Counted from the first letter of the stretch, positions 8,146 through 18,461 are shown. The stretch is DNA of 64,000 bases from G965205255 sp965205255 (GCA_965205255.1 OZ242051.1:3224001-3288000); one strand, 5' to 3'. Translations and numbers: made by a program. Notes: generated from the sequence alone by a model not told the origin.

Positions 8146-10527
8146 ATGAAAGTAAGTGAAAACTGGCTAAGAAACTGGGTGAACCCAGACGTTTCGCAAA
8201 AAGATTTATTACATCGACTAACGATGGCAGGTCTTGAGGTGGAAGGTGTAGAGTCGGTTGCATCTGATTTTACAGGTGTAGTTGTAGGTGAAATAGTAGC
8301 TTGTGAACAGCACCCGAATGCCGATAAACTGCGCATAACGAAAGTTTCAACGGGCTCTGAAACATTGCAGGTAGTATGTGGAGCTCCCAATGCCAGCGTG
8401 GGACTCAAATCCCCCTTAGCTAAAATTGGAGCACAATTGTCGGATGGTTTTAAGATAAAAAAAACCAGACTACGTGGTATTGAATCGTTTGGTATGCTGT
8501 GTAGTGCTGATGAATTAGGTATTGAATCACAAGACAAAGATGGTTTAATGGAATTATCCGTTGATGCCCCTGTTGGGGAAGATCTTCGTAGGCATTTGGA
8601 ATTAGACGATTGCAAGATTGAAATCAGCCTGACACCTGACAGAGCTGATTGCCTTGGTGTTGAAGGTTTGGCTAGAGAGGTGAGTGCAAACTTTGACGAA
8701 AAAATTAAGGCACCATCTATGAAAGCTATTTTACCTTCGATTGATGCAACGTTGATGATTTCTGTTAAAGCGCAGGAATGTTGTCCGCGCTTTGTTGGTC
8801 GCATTATTAAAAATGTTGATGTTGCTGTCAAAACTCCCGAATGGATAGTGCAAAGATTACAACGTTCAGATATTAGCTCCATTGATCCTGTTGTTGATGT
8901 GACCAATTACGTAATGCTCGAGCTAGGACAGCCAATGCATGGTTATGACCTTGAGCAAATTGACAGTTGTATTTGTGTGCGTCATGCAAAAACAGATGAA
9001 AAAATTATCTTGCTTGATGATTCGGAACAAATATTAACTAAAGATACCTTAATTATTGCTGACCAAAGTAAAGTACTGGGCATTGCTGGTGTAATGGGAG
9101 GTAAACACTCAAAAATTAATGATAGCACTAGGCATATATTTTTAGAGAGTGCCTTTTTTACGCCCAAAAAATTGGCAGGTAAAGCGCGTTCTTACGGATT
9201 GCATACCGATGCTTCTCATCGCTTTGAGCGCGGTGTAGATTTTGCACTTCAACGTAAAGCAATCGAGCGGGCATCAGAACTTATTCTGGAAGTATGCGGA
9301 GGTGAGGCAGGTTCTGTGACAGAGGTGGTTTCAGAGTCACATTTGCCTGTTCGTCATCAGGTCAGTCTTTATGGTGATCATATTCAGTCATTGCTAGGGG
9401 TATCTGTAAAAGGTACACAGGTTCAGTCTATTCTCGGCAATTTGGGTTTTAAATATCATAAAGTGGGTGATAATAGCTGGAAGGTAACTGTACCCAGCTG
9501 GCGCTTTGATATAGCTATTGAAGAAGACCTGATAGAAGAAATAGGACGAATTTATGGTTATGATAAACTACCTGAAAGTCAAATATCATCGCTAACCGGT
9601 GAAATAAAAATTCCTGAAGCAAAAACAAAATTATCTGTATTAAAGCGGTTGCTTGTGAGTCGTGGTTATCATGAAGCTATCAGCTTTAGTTTGGTTGATC
9701 CGCAGTGGCAACAGGCATTTAACCCTGGAGTTCTTCCTGTATTATTAAACAACCCTATTTCAACTGAAATGTCTGTGATGAGAACGTCTTTAATTCCCGG
9801 ACTTGTTAAAGCTGTTGGCTATAATCAAAAGCGTCAGAGTACTCGTATTAAGCTGTTTGAAGAAGGACAGTGCTTCATTCAAAAAGAAAAAACTCTTGAG
9901 CAAAATCATTGGCTGGCAGCAGTTGTTTTTGGTACTCAACTACCTGAAAGTTGGTCTTCAAATAATAGGCCTTTTGATTTTTATGATCTGAAGGGTGATT
10001 TGCAAGCATTGTTTTGTGCATCTGGTGAAGAGGAAACTTTTAGTTTTATTCAGGGTGAGCAGGATGGTTTTCATCTGGGGCAGACGGCTATTGTTTTGAA
10101 AAAAGGAGAAAGTATTGGATATATTGGTTCAGTTCACCCCGCTTTATTAAAGCAATTTAATGTTAAAGGTCCTATTTTTGGCTTTGAAATTCAACGAAAC
10201 CATTTGCAGGCTGGAAAAATAACCGGTTTTGAGCCATTATCCAAGTATCCTGAAGTCAGACGTGATATGGCAATTATTGTGAACACAAAAATTACGTGTT
10301 CAGAGGTGACAGATATTATCCGTGCACATGCTGGTGAATGGCTGAAAGATATCAGTATCTTCGATGTTTATAATGGTGATGGTGTGCCAGAAGGTTACAA
10401 GAGCATTGCATTAGGCTTGACTTGGCGGCACCAATCACGCACATTAAAAGATGAAGAAATTAATCTGTTGTTTGAGAAGCTTATTTTGGTATTGGAAGAA
10501 GGGTTAGGGGCACAACTGAGGAAGTAG
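8146..10527 (+). CDS. pheT: Phenylalanyl-tRNA synthetase beta subunit
   Basis: A 793-residue partner of PheS carrying tRNA recognition and the editing site against mischarged Tyr. Domains in order: tRNA-binding EMAP-like fold (~40-150, VVVGEIVACEQHPNADKLRI), B3/B4 editing domain (~210-375), B5 (~400-470), the catalytic-like core, and a C-terminal ferredoxin-like anticodon-binding domain (~700-793, LSKYPEVRRDMAIIV). It lies 55 bases after pheS and is probably co-transcribed. Normal length, no defects. Confidence 0.97.
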   Translation: MKVSENWLRNWVNPDVSQKDLLHRLTMAGLEVEGVESVASDFTGVVVGEIVACEQHPNADKLRITKVSTGSETLQVVCGAPNASVGLKSPLAKIGAQLSDGFKIKKTRLRGIESFGMLCSADELGIESQDKDGLMELSVDAPVGEDLRRHLELDDCKIEISLTPDRADCLGVEGLAREVSANFDEKIKAPSMKAILPSIDATLMISVKAQECCPRFVGRIIKNVDVAVKTPEWIVQRLQRSDISSIDPVVDVTNYVMLELGQPMHGYDLEQIDSCICVRHAKTDEKIILLDDSEQILTKDTLIIADQSKVLGIAGVMGGKHSKINDSTRHIFLESAFFTPKKLAGKARSYGLHTDASHRFERGVDFALQRKAIERASELILEVCGGEAGSVTEVVSESHLPVRHQVSLYGDHIQSLLGVSVKGTQVQSILGNLGFKYHKVGDNSWKVTVPSWRFDIAIEEDLIEEIGRIYGYDKLPESQISSLTGEIKIPEAKTKLSVLKRLLVSRGYHEAISFSLVDPQWQQAFNPGVLPVLLNNPISTEMSVMRTSLIPGLVKAVGYNQKRQSTRIKLFEEGQCFIQKEKTLEQNHWLAAVVFGTQLPESWSSNNRPFDFYDLKGDLQALFCASGEEETFSFIQGEQDGFHLGQTAIVLKKGESIGYIGSVHPALLKQFNVKGPIFGFEIQRNHLQAGKITGFEPLSKYPEVRRDMAIIVNTKITCSEVTDIIRAHAGEWLKDISIFDVYNGDGVPEGYKSIALGLTWRHQSRTLKDEEINLLFEKLILVLEEGLGAQLRK

Positions 10528-10529
10528 CC

Positions 10530-10835
10530 ATGTCGGCACAAACCAAAGCAGATATTGCAGAAGATTTACACAAAGAGATGGGTTTTAGCAAGAAAGAGTC
10601 CAAGGAGTTGGTTCAGACTTTCTTTGAAGTTATCTCAGAACAATTAGAAAGTGGGGAGAATGTTAAACTATCAGGGTTTGGTAATTTTTCTCTTCGCAAT
10701 AAAGGTGAAAGACCAGGAAGAAACCCTAAAACAGGGAAGGAAATACCAATCAAACCGAGGCGTGTAGTAACGTTTAAGCCAGGACAAAAACTTAGGGCGA
10801 GAGTGTCTTCTTATGCAGGAGATCAGCAAGGATAA
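10530..10835 (+). CDS. ihfA: Integration host factor alpha subunit
   Basis: A 101-residue DNA-bending nucleoid protein that pairs with IhfB and acts in transcription, recombination and replication. The HU/IHF fold is clear: helical N-terminus (TKADIAEDLHKEMGFSKKES), the KLSGFGNFSLRNK strands, and the arm with GRNPKTGKEIPI containing the intercalating proline. It begins two bases after pheT, consistent with translational coupling. Confidence 0.96.
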   Translation: MSAQTKADIAEDLHKEMGFSKKESKELVQTFFEVISEQLESGENVKLSGFGNFSLRNKGERPGRNPKTGKEIPIKPRRVVTFKPGQKLRARVSSYAGDQQG

Positions 10836-10878
10836 AGAATTGCTTTCTATTAATGATGAGCAAGGGAGTTTATCTAAT

Positions 10879-11259
10879 ATGGTTGATGGGATTGTCCTGT
10901 CAGAAGTAAAACCACTGGATAAATTACCTCCTATTCCAAGTAAGCATTATTTCACCATTGGTGAAATGGGTCGGTTGTGCCAGATTAAGCCTCATGTATT
11001 ACGTTACTGGGAACATGAGTTTTTACAACTAAAAAATATTAAGCGTCGTGGTAATCGCAGATACTATACGCATCAGCAGGTGCTCATTGTTCGCCAGATT
11101 CGGGGGCTTTTGTATGAACAAGGTTATACAATTAGTGGCGCTAAAGCTAGACTTTCAGGAAAATCTGAACATGATGATATCAGCCACTCAAAACAACTAA
11201 TACGTCAGATGAGGTTTGAGTTGGAAGAGATTCTTCGTGTTTTAAAAAAAACCAGTTGA
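10879..11259 (+). CDS. MerR-family transcriptional regulator
   Basis: A small DNA-binding protein with a winged-helix MerR head (YFTIGEMGRLCQIKPHVLRYWE) and KRRGNRRYYTHQQVLIVRQI, then a helical tail. It is the regulator that regularly follows ihfA in Pseudomonas-type operons; its targets are unknown. I chose the ATG at 10879 because GGGAG lies about ten bases upstream and the resulting 126 residues fit the family (~118). An in-frame ATG at 10813 would overlap ihfA and add 22 unconserved residues. Confidence 0.85.
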   Translation: MVDGIVLSEVKPLDKLPPIPSKHYFTIGEMGRLCQIKPHVLRYWEHEFLQLKNIKRRGNRRYYTHQQVLIVRQIRGLLYEQGYTISGAKARLSGKSEHDDISHSKQLIRQMRFELEEILRVLKKTS

Positions 11260-11318
11260 TAATCTGCCATATCATATTCCCCACAGGCTATTTAGATATA
11301 CCATACAATAAATTTTCA

Positions 11319-11345
11319 ACACCCTTTTATCAAAGGGTGTCTTTA
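11319..11345 (+). terminator. Rho-independent terminator of pheST-ihfA-merR
   Basis: ACACCCTTT and AAAGGGTGT form a perfect 9-bp stem (11319-11327 with 11332-11340) around a 4-base loop, followed by CTTTATTTT. It lies 60 bases after the merR-like gene. Confidence 0.8.
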
Positions 11346-11358
11346 TTTTCTCTAGCTT

Positions 11359-11515
11359 ATACAAAAACCTTTTTCTAACTAGTATTTTGGCATCTTTTTA
11401 TTGCTTGTTGTTAAAGGCGAAGTGACTTGTAATTCTTTAGTTTTGAGGAGCTTTAACGCATAACAGTAAAATCAGAAAAGTAGCGCAATAAGAATTTAGA
11501 AGCACATTTTTGTAT
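11359..11515 (+). repeat. MITE-like element, copy B
   Basis: About 157 bp with ends TATACAAAAACC and TTTTTGTAT and the internal signature TTTAACGCATAACAG. Its right end meets the stop codon of the Rhs gene on the other strand, so the element probably inserted into the end of that gene. Confidence 0.75.
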
Positions 11516-14500
11516 TATAGCTTTGTGATTTTCCAGTTCATCTCAGTTTTAGCGAAAAAATAATTACCAATTTTGAATGTCCGAAATGCTGTTCTGTGTG
11601 CTTTGTTAGTTTCTTCGTTTGAAATTACATTTTCATAAGTAAACCCAAGTTCCTTAGCATATGGCCTAAAATCCAAAATAGAGTAAAGCTTCGCATTATA
11701 TCTGATATAAAGTACGCCACCTGGTTTGAGCATTCTGAGTGCTGCACTTAATTCCTCTTTATCCATAAATGGGAACTCCATACTGATCATCTCAAACTGA
11801 TTATCAAACTGACCTGTATTTGCGTATTCCATAAAATTACCGAGCATATGTGGCTCACTTATAGGATTCTTATCGAAAGTTAATACACCGGCGTGATCCA
11901 GATGACAACAACGTATTAAGCTTCGTCCACACCCAAGAACTGCACGGGTAAAAGGTTCATCAGACTCTGATTCTGCAGATGCTGCTCTAACTTCAGACGT
12001 TATCAGGTTCGGCTCAGACTCGGTGAGATTATCCGAAGTTTGGCTAAAATCACTATCATTATCAATTTCTGAATCTGTTTGAGTGACATTGCCCGACTCT
12101 ATAGTGGAATCTTGTTCTGATGGAGCCTCATCGCTAAGTTTTTCCTTTGATACTGTAACTGATTTATCACTGTAACTATTTCTTGCAGCACGAACACTAC
12201 TTATTACACCAGCTCCTATACTTGCAGCTATAGATGTTGCCATCAGCCCCATGGATGCATAACCTATATCTGTAACTGCCTGTGCAAGTCCGGCAGTGTT
12301 ATTAAGTCTTTGGTTAGCCGTTATTGCCATACCTATGTCAGATGAGACTTCACCTGTTACACTCGATAAACTACTGCTAACTCCCGAGGCAATCATGAAT
12401 GAGCCAGTCAGTTTTCCGGCACTGCTTGCAAAATTTGCAGCCCCTATTGCGGTAGACATGCTTCCCATATATAGAGTTGCAATACCACTGGCAATACCAA
12501 AAGCTTGGTTAGTAATAGCTAAGCCCTGATTATCTGGGTGTGCTGTTCCCGCAATTTGTAACATACCTGCTGCTATACTGACCGGTGTCATTGCCAGTCC
12601 AACAGCGGTTGAAGTAAATGCACTGACAACACCAACAGAGGCAATAGGTAAAACAACAGCAGAAGCAATAGCCATTGTCACTCCTAAACACCCCAAAGCA
12701 TACCCGAGCCATTGTGGTAAGTGTCCGGAAGGGTCTGTATTCATTACCGGATTATTATCAGCAAACCCATATCCATTTATTTTTGTGAACGGACTATAAC
12801 TGTCATGGCTCATAAAGTGTCTATATATAGGGTTGTATGCTCGATAGCCACCGCCTAAAAACTGATAACCGGTGACAGGATCATTCATTTGATCATCAAA
12901 TCCCGGTAGATGGTTCTGCCACCAGGGCGTTTGTGAAGACAAGGTAAGCTTTCCTTGTAATCTCTGATCAGAGTTGCTTAATAAATTATTATCCATGCCA
13001 TATGGGCTGTACACATGATCACTGGTGCGCTTTCCTGCACTGTTAAAGGTGGAGATCAGATCACCTTTATAATCATGCAGATACCACTGCGTAATATCAC
13101 CATCTTCGCTATGCGCAATACCTGCAAGCTCAGCTGTGGTATGAGTGATACCGCCGGCATCTTTTTGTGTTTGTCCGGTAATGGTATCTCCCTGGTAGGT
13201 CATATATAAAGGTTGTTGTAACGGCTTCCCTTTGGCGTCGAAAGGTTGTTCTGCGATTTGATGTCCATTGGCATCATAAGTGTATGTTGCGTACCCACCG
13301 GTTTTTGTGTTGGTAAATTTGTCCTGTTGGCCAAAAGCATTGTAATGAATGCTATTGCCATCGGCATCTTTAACTACACGCCCTAGTGTGTCGTAACTGA
13401 TGGCTTTGGGAACCGCACTAAATGTTGAGGAATTTGTCTGCCATCGTGAGCTAAATGCGATCATACGATGGGGATCATAGTTGCCGGTTATCTGACGGGC
13501 ATAAGTGTAATTTGTTACTTTGCCTGTTTTATTACCCCTGACCGTAATTAGCTTTTCATTAACTGTTTTAATATTATTCCAGTCATCAAACGTATATTGC
13601 TGATCAGTGATAATAGGAGCTGATATTAAAGTACTGCCTGATAAATCAGTATCCCTCGGACAAAGGGTACTTGCTTTATCTGGCTGACCGGTTACGCCAC
13701 AATGCATACCAGTTAGGCTATTTGTATTTTTATCGTATGTATAACTGTATAAAGCGCTTTCCTTACCTTCTGTGCGGGTAAAGCTTGTTATGTTATGTGT
13801 TTCAGGATCATAACTGTAACTCAGTTTTTGCAAAAGCGTATTAGCGTATTTATCTGTAGTGCTAATTACCTGACCGAGATTATCATATTGAAATATTCTG
13901 ACGATTCCCATACCGTTGGTAATAGATAATACTCGACCAAAGAGATTATCGTAAGTGGTGGTACTTAACGGTATTTTTTTGCTTTTGCCATGCAAGACAA
14001 CATTTGTTTGTAGTACTCGTCCAAATCTATCATGTACTGACGTGTATTTATTGCCTGTAAAATCCAAAAATGAAATGACATGTCCATAACGGTCATAGCT
14101 TATGAGGCTACTGCCTTGCGGGTAGTGTATGCCAGTAGGAGATTTCAGCGTAACTGGAGCACTACGGGTGATTTTAATCACTTGTCCTGTATTTGGGTCG
14201 TAGTCATAGTGCAGATGGCTGATAGTGTCTTCTGCATCGGTGAGATTCCATGTCTTTGGGTTCCAGTGCCAGGTTGCATAAACAACACCATCGATGGCTT
14301 CACCAGTTTTGGCAAAGCTGTTATAAGTGTAAGTAAAAACATGTCCTTCAGGACTGTCTTTCGTTGCAGGTGTCTTCATGCTTAAAAGACGACCGTCTGC
14401 ATCATAGGTGTAATATATCCTTTTGTGATACTCATCTGCCTGCCATTGCAGGTTGCCTGTACGATCATAATGACGAGTGCCCAGCACATGACATGAAGAC

Positions 14501-17500
14501 TGATGCGCTGGCTGAACACATCGTGAGATTTTATTACCTCGGATATCAAACGTATCGTGAATAATGCTCCCGTTGGGTGTGATGGTGGCGACAAGATTAC
14601 CGTTTTGCCATTTCCACTGTGTTTTAGCACCATCAGGCGCAATCTGGCTGATTTGTCTACCGTTGCCATCGTACTGCATGGTCATTTCAGATAACCAAGA
14701 TTTAGCTGAAATAGCTGCATTAATAAATGCAAACAAGCCTGTTTTGCCTGATAAAGGAAGCAATCCGTAACTTTGCAATGTCTTTAAACTATTTGCCGGA
14801 CGTAACTGACTTTTCAGTGCTATCAGGGTGGCTTTCAGTGTATCCGAGTAGATAAACCGGCCTTTTATCTTTGCCTGTGGATCAAGCGCAAAGGAGTATC
14901 TGGCTACAGGTTTACCAATCGTATTTGACTGAACAACGCTAAGTATGGGTGCAAGTTTTTCTTGCTGATTATTATTACCGGTTGCCACTTGATAGTTAAT
15001 CAATAACAGCTGAGGATCATCAACTAGGTGAATGCTGATTATGCCATCCGGTGTTTTAGTCCATACAGGACGATTCAGGGCATCATACCCATAGCTTGTT
15101 GTTAAGGCTATTGTTGAACCATCATTATCTGTTGCATGATAAACAGTTTTACTAGCCGGTTTGTCAGTAGCAGTATAAGTTATGGAGCTAGCTGGTATCC
15201 ATTCATTAATACCAATCATCGGTTGAGTGGCCATACTTTTAGGTCTGATCCAAACAGACATTACTTTCTGATTTCGGCCAATGCCGGCATAAATGATTTT
15301 TTGTTGCACGCCATTGGGTAGGGTTTTAACCACAGACTGTTCTTTATCTGTAGAAATATAGGCCCAGCTTAACGATTGAGGCTGCCCCCCTTCCTCCGGA
15401 GTGATAATTTTTTTTATCGGTCGTTGCCAGTTATCATAAACCCACTGTGTATGCAGAGTTTTCATAGTGTCGTCACTGGAAAGTTTCAGACCACTGCTCA
15501 GTGAATAGGTTGACTGCCCCAGGGGAAGGCCATTGCTATCGTGTGAAGTATTATCAGCGTTAAGTAGCTGGTATGCGTGCGAAATATTTGTTGGCGGGAG
15601 CGTTGGATCGACTTTCAGGGTTGTGGTTCGAGTCCGAGTGGCAAGGTCAATGTTATGTGTCACATCTAGCATTATCGTTTCTGGATGACCGTTATCTTTA
15701 ATCAGTGAATCCGCTCTGTTTACTTGTAATAACCTGCCGTTAATTATTGGGTCTGGTTGTTGATATCTGGTCACACTTATCCGTGTTAAGAGACCATAAA
15801 AAGTACTGTCTTGCTGTAAATTGTATTGATAGTTTGTGGTCGTTGATAGCTGACTTTTCGTCAGTTCAGGTAATGGCTGGCCCGGTTGTAAGCCTGCAAC
15901 CGATGTTGCAGGTAATGTACCTGTTATTTTAGTGGCTACTTGCCAGTTACCGGCAAGAGGAGAGTTATCTTGTCCAATCTGATGAATAAAATGCTTATGG
16001 CTGTAAAGACTGAGTAAGTTAGCATCGTGTCTTATAGCTTCGGATGTTTTTGTCTGAACCCACCGCCTGTGCAATAACCGTTGGTATAATGCTATACGCT
16101 TTTTATTACGTTGCGCAATCGGTATCAATTGATAGTTAAATTCAACCTCCACCGCACTGGAAGCCTCATTAGTGACAGGAAACGTCAAGAAGGGAATGCT
16201 GCCTGCCGGTGTTTGTTTTGCGGGCAGTTGCAGTACTTTTTCCGGCAGGGTAACCTGTGGCCAGTCAGGATCTGTTTTTGGGCAATGACTGTCGCCCAGA
16301 GGTGGACAATACTGGGTAAATATCTGCCTGCCGTAAGCATCCTGTTGCCAGATTACCTGACCGTTATCATTGTATTTTTTTTGTTGCAATACTTTTGCCG
16401 GAGTTATAGTTGTGTCATTTCCTTCACTGGTAAGACTATATAATGTTTTGGCTGTCTGTAGTGGGAAAGAGTAGACAGGAGGAAGTTTATTGAACGTAGT
16501 GCCTTTCCAGGGTAAGTAGGTAATATCATCCGACGCAATCAGCGAGTGACGCAGGTCATCATTTTGTGATATGTCTAATGGTAAGTGATATTTGTTGTAC
16601 GTTGTTTTAGTAGTCGTTAATCCGTTGTCTTGCATGACGGCATAAGTATAATCATCACTGCGATCAAACAGATTATCTTTTCCAGGTTCATTGCTGACAC
16701 CACTTAAATAACCAGTAAAGTTATGGGGGCTACTGGTTCCTCTGCTGTACTGATACCAGATATGACGAACAGGAATACTTAGATTGTTCACAGACGAGGG
16801 TGTGACTGTCAGTTCAGTAACCACTGGCAAAAAGGCTTTGTTGTATCCGGTTGGCAGCCCTTTTGGTTGTAGTGTATGGCTAGCTTCATCGTTGTATAAA
16901 AATGTACTGCTGGCACCCGAAGAGCCAATAATCGTTTTTAGTAACCATGGCCTGCCACCTTTTTCGTCGTAATTAAAGTCTATTTCACTGTCACTCTGAT
17001 CAGCGCCGGTATTATTGCTAGACAGCGGAGGCATAACAATCGATTTGACTATTGACTGACCTTCAGTATCTGTCATATGAAGCACAATATTCTGCTGTCC
17101 GTGTATGGTAATTTCATCACCTTGGTAGGTGATATAAATACCGTTCTCTGAGCAGTTGTTTTTATTACCGGTGAGTTGGTTCTGGGTTAATGGATGACCA
17201 CAGATATAAATCAGGCGACGGGAAATATCCTGCGGACCATGACGATCGTAATAAAACCACACCCGCTGTTCATCGCGCCCTTCTTCCCAGTCTTCATAAC
17301 CGAACTGTATATGTTGCCTGATACCAGAGGCTGTTGTTATCGTCCAGTCACCCGGTTCTCCCGTAATATTAACATCACCCAGTTTATGCCGGAGAGGGTG
17401 CCAGATAGTATTTCCCAGAGCGTTTTTATCACTTTCCATGGTGAAACCATGGCCATCACTCATGGTAATATCAGTGGTTTGATGACCTGAAATCTCTGAA

Positions 17501-18003
17501 ATAGAAGGATGTTCTAATCCAATATTAAACGTCCAATGTGACCCTAGGTTTAGCGAATCTGGTCCTGTTGCTGAAGAGCCACTCACGTAGGAAAGTGTTA
17601 ATTCCCGCCGAGCCTGTCCAAGATTATACAGCATGCTTGCCAGTGTAATGGTGTATCTTGCACTACCTGTCCTCGGGTCAACAGAGGCATTCATTTCTCC
17701 GTGAAAATTGTTGGCATTTGATGGCATGGCAGAAGCCCCGTCAGCCAGTACAGGCAGGCGGGTAACAGGTGAAATACCAAACGGGGAAGGGCGACTCAAT
17801 GCGTATGATCGCCATGATGTACGAGCTGTATTATTTATATCTTTATTTTGGTGATAATTAACTACAGGCAGTGTAACTGCATTCAAACAGCATGAAAAAG
17901 TTACCAGCGCAAGTTTGGAAATAATCACAATGCTTACTAAAATTTGTTTGATAATAAGCAATTTTTTTTTAGAAGCCATAAAAGTTTTTATTCTTGTATG
18001 CAT
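11515..18003 (-). CDS. Rhs/YD-repeat secreted protein, methyltransferase-like tip
   Basis: A 2162-residue polymorphic-toxin-type protein. A signal-peptide-like hydrophobic stretch lies at ~15-42 (ILVSIVIISKLALVTFSCC). YD repeats (for example YTYDADGRLLSM) follow, then the Rhs-associated core LGGGYRAYNPIYRHFMSHD ending DPSGH near 1760. Next come a Gly/Ala-rich hydrophobic region (~1765-1930) and an acidic Ser-rich linker. The last ~145 residues look like a Rossmann methyltransferase: VLGCGRSL as a diverged motif I, TFDKNP, and LRMLKPGGVLYIRY. Such tips are normally the toxic or effector part. No immunity gene follows; the next bases are a MITE. The N-terminus and core match the Rhs gene at 45.9-52.3 kb. 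The delivery route and the methylated target are unknown. Confidence 0.85.
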   Translation of the reverse strand: MHTRIKTFMASKKKLLIIKQILVSIVIISKLALVTFSCCLNAVTLPVVNYHQNKDINNTARTSWRSYALSRPSPFGISPVTRLPVLADGASAMPSNANNFHGEMNASVDPRTGSARYTITLASMLYNLGQARRELTLSYVSGSSATGPDSLNLGSHWTFNIGLEHPSISEISGHQTTDITMSDGHGFTMESDKNALGNTIWHPLRHKLGDVNITGEPGDWTITTASGIRQHIQFGYEDWEEGRDEQRVWFYYDRHGPQDISRRLIYICGHPLTQNQLTGNKNNCSENGIYITYQGDEITIHGQQNIVLHMTDTEGQSIVKSIVMPPLSSNNTGADQSDSEIDFNYDEKGGRPWLLKTIIGSSGASSTFLYNDEASHTLQPKGLPTGYNKAFLPVVTELTVTPSSVNNLSIPVRHIWYQYSRGTSSPHNFTGYLSGVSNEPGKDNLFDRSDDYTYAVMQDNGLTTTKTTYNKYHLPLDISQNDDLRHSLIASDDITYLPWKGTTFNKLPPVYSFPLQTAKTLYSLTSEGNDTTITPAKVLQQKKYNDNGQVIWQQDAYGRQIFTQYCPPLGDSHCPKTDPDWPQVTLPEKVLQLPAKQTPAGSIPFLTFPVTNEASSAVEVEFNYQLIPIAQRNKKRIALYQRLLHRRWVQTKTSEAIRHDANLLSLYSHKHFIHQIGQDNSPLAGNWQVATKITGTLPATSVAGLQPGQPLPELTKSQLSTTTNYQYNLQQDSTFYGLLTRISVTRYQQPDPIINGRLLQVNRADSLIKDNGHPETIMLDVTHNIDLATRTRTTTLKVDPTLPPTNISHAYQLLNADNTSHDSNGLPLGQSTYSLSSGLKLSSDDTMKTLHTQWVYDNWQRPIKKIITPEEGGQPQSLSWAYISTDKEQSVVKTLPNGVQQKIIYAGIGRNQKVMSVWIRPKSMATQPMIGINEWIPASSITYTATDKPASKTVYHATDNDGSTIALTTSYGYDALNRPVWTKTPDGIISIHLVDDPQLLLINYQVATGNNNQQEKLAPILSVVQSNTIGKPVARYSFALDPQAKIKGRFIYSDTLKATLIALKSQLRPANSLKTLQSYGLLPLSGKTGLFAFINAAISAKSWLSEMTMQYDGNGRQISQIAPDGAKTQWKWQNGNLVATITPNGSIIHDTFDIRGNKISRCVQPAHQSSCHVLGTRHYDRTGNLQWQADEYHKRIYYTYDADGRLLSMKTPATKDSPEGHVFTYTYNSFAKTGEAIDGVVYATWHWNPKTWNLTDAEDTISHLHYDYDPNTGQVIKITRSAPVTLKSPTGIHYPQGSSLISYDRYGHVISFLDFTGNKYTSVHDRFGRVLQTNVVLHGKSKKIPLSTTTYDNLFGRVLSITNGMGIVRIFQYDNLGQVISTTDKYANTLLQKLSYSYDPETHNITSFTRTEGKESALYSYTYDKNTNSLTGMHCGVTGQPDKASTLCPRDTDLSGSTLISAPIITDQQYTFDDWNNIKTVNEKLITVRGNKTGKVTNYTYARQITGNYDPHRMIAFSSRWQTNSSTFSAVPKAISYDTLGRVVKDADGNSIHYNAFGQQDKFTNTKTGGYATYTYDANGHQIAEQPFDAKGKPLQQPLYMTYQGDTITGQTQKDAGGITHTTAELAGIAHSEDGDITQWYLHDYKGDLISTFNSAGKRTSDHVYSPYGMDNNLLSNSDQRLQGKLTLSSQTPWWQNHLPGFDDQMNDPVTGYQFLGGGYRAYNPIYRHFMSHDSYSPFTKINGYGFADNNPVMNTDPSGHLPQWLGYALGCLGVTMAIASAVVLPIASVGVVSAFTSTAVGLAMTPVSIAAGMLQIAGTAHPDNQGLAITNQAFGIASGIATLYMGSMSTAIGAANFASSAGKLTGSFMIASGVSSSLSSVTGEVSSDIGMAITANQRLNNTAGLAQAVTDIGYASMGLMATSIAASIGAGVISSVRAARNSYSDKSVTVSKEKLSDEAPSEQDSTIESGNVTQTDSEIDNDSDFSQTSDNLTESEPNLITSEVRAASAESESDEPFTRAVLGCGRSLIRCCHLDHAGVLTFDKNPISEPHMLGNFMEYANTGQFDNQFEMISMEFPFMDKEELSAALRMLKPGGVLYIRYNAKLYSILDFRPYAKELGFTYENVISNEETNKAHRTAFRTFKIGNYFFAKTEMNWKITKL

Positions 18004-18310
18004 TCAAGTTTGATAAACAATCAGCATATCCACATTATGTGCCACAGTTAATTTTTGCTATTGTTTGAGAGCAAGTTATAGAAATATAGTAATAAAAAGG
18101 TTAGTGTTCATTAGTTGCAATCTGAATAATTCTTGTTGTTTATGCAGAGTTCAAGTCATAAATGCGTAGTTCAGTGAAGCTTTTGATGTCAGTTTTTATT
18201 TTTGATAAAAAATAGTGTGTGCCAAAGTAGTAGCAAGCACTAAATTGAGTATAATTTTATCGTAATACTCATAGGTGGTGCTTTTTTGCATTTTAATAAT
18301 GTCTCCTTAA
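18004..18310. other. Intergenic upstream of Rhs gene
   Basis: No gene supported. AT-rich DNA that should carry the promoter of the minus-strand Rhs gene; no clear motif assigned. Confidence 0.4.
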
Positions 18311-18362
18311 TTCATACTGTGGACAGTTTTTATAAAGCCTAATGCCTGTGCTGTAAGGTTGG

Positions 18363-18406
18363 TATTTAATTGCAAGTTAGGGTTAATGCTAACTTGCAAT
18401 TAAATA
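18363..18406. repeat. 18-bp perfect inverted repeat (copy 1)
   Basis: TATTTAATTGCAAGTTAG pairs perfectly with its complement across an 8-base spacer. It lies inside a larger element bounded by GGACAGTTTTT (~18321) and AAAAACTGTCC (~18441). It sits ~60 bases downstream of the minus-strand peptide gene and could act as a transcript-stabilising or terminating hairpin, but lacks a U-tract. Confidence 0.7.
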
Positions 18407-18461
18407 GCCTATAACGCCACCGCCTTTGAAGCTACTGTACAAAAACTGTCCGAAGTATTGC

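Noticed and set aside
8109..8906. 265-codon frame antisense to pheT
   Set aside because: pheT is unmistakable on the other strand; the antisense product is Ser/Thr-rich with no domain.
11515..18003. Rhs protein as part of a type VI secretion locus
   Set aside because: No VgrG, PAAR, Hcp or other type VI genes adjoin either Rhs gene, and both have Sec-type hydrophobic leaders.
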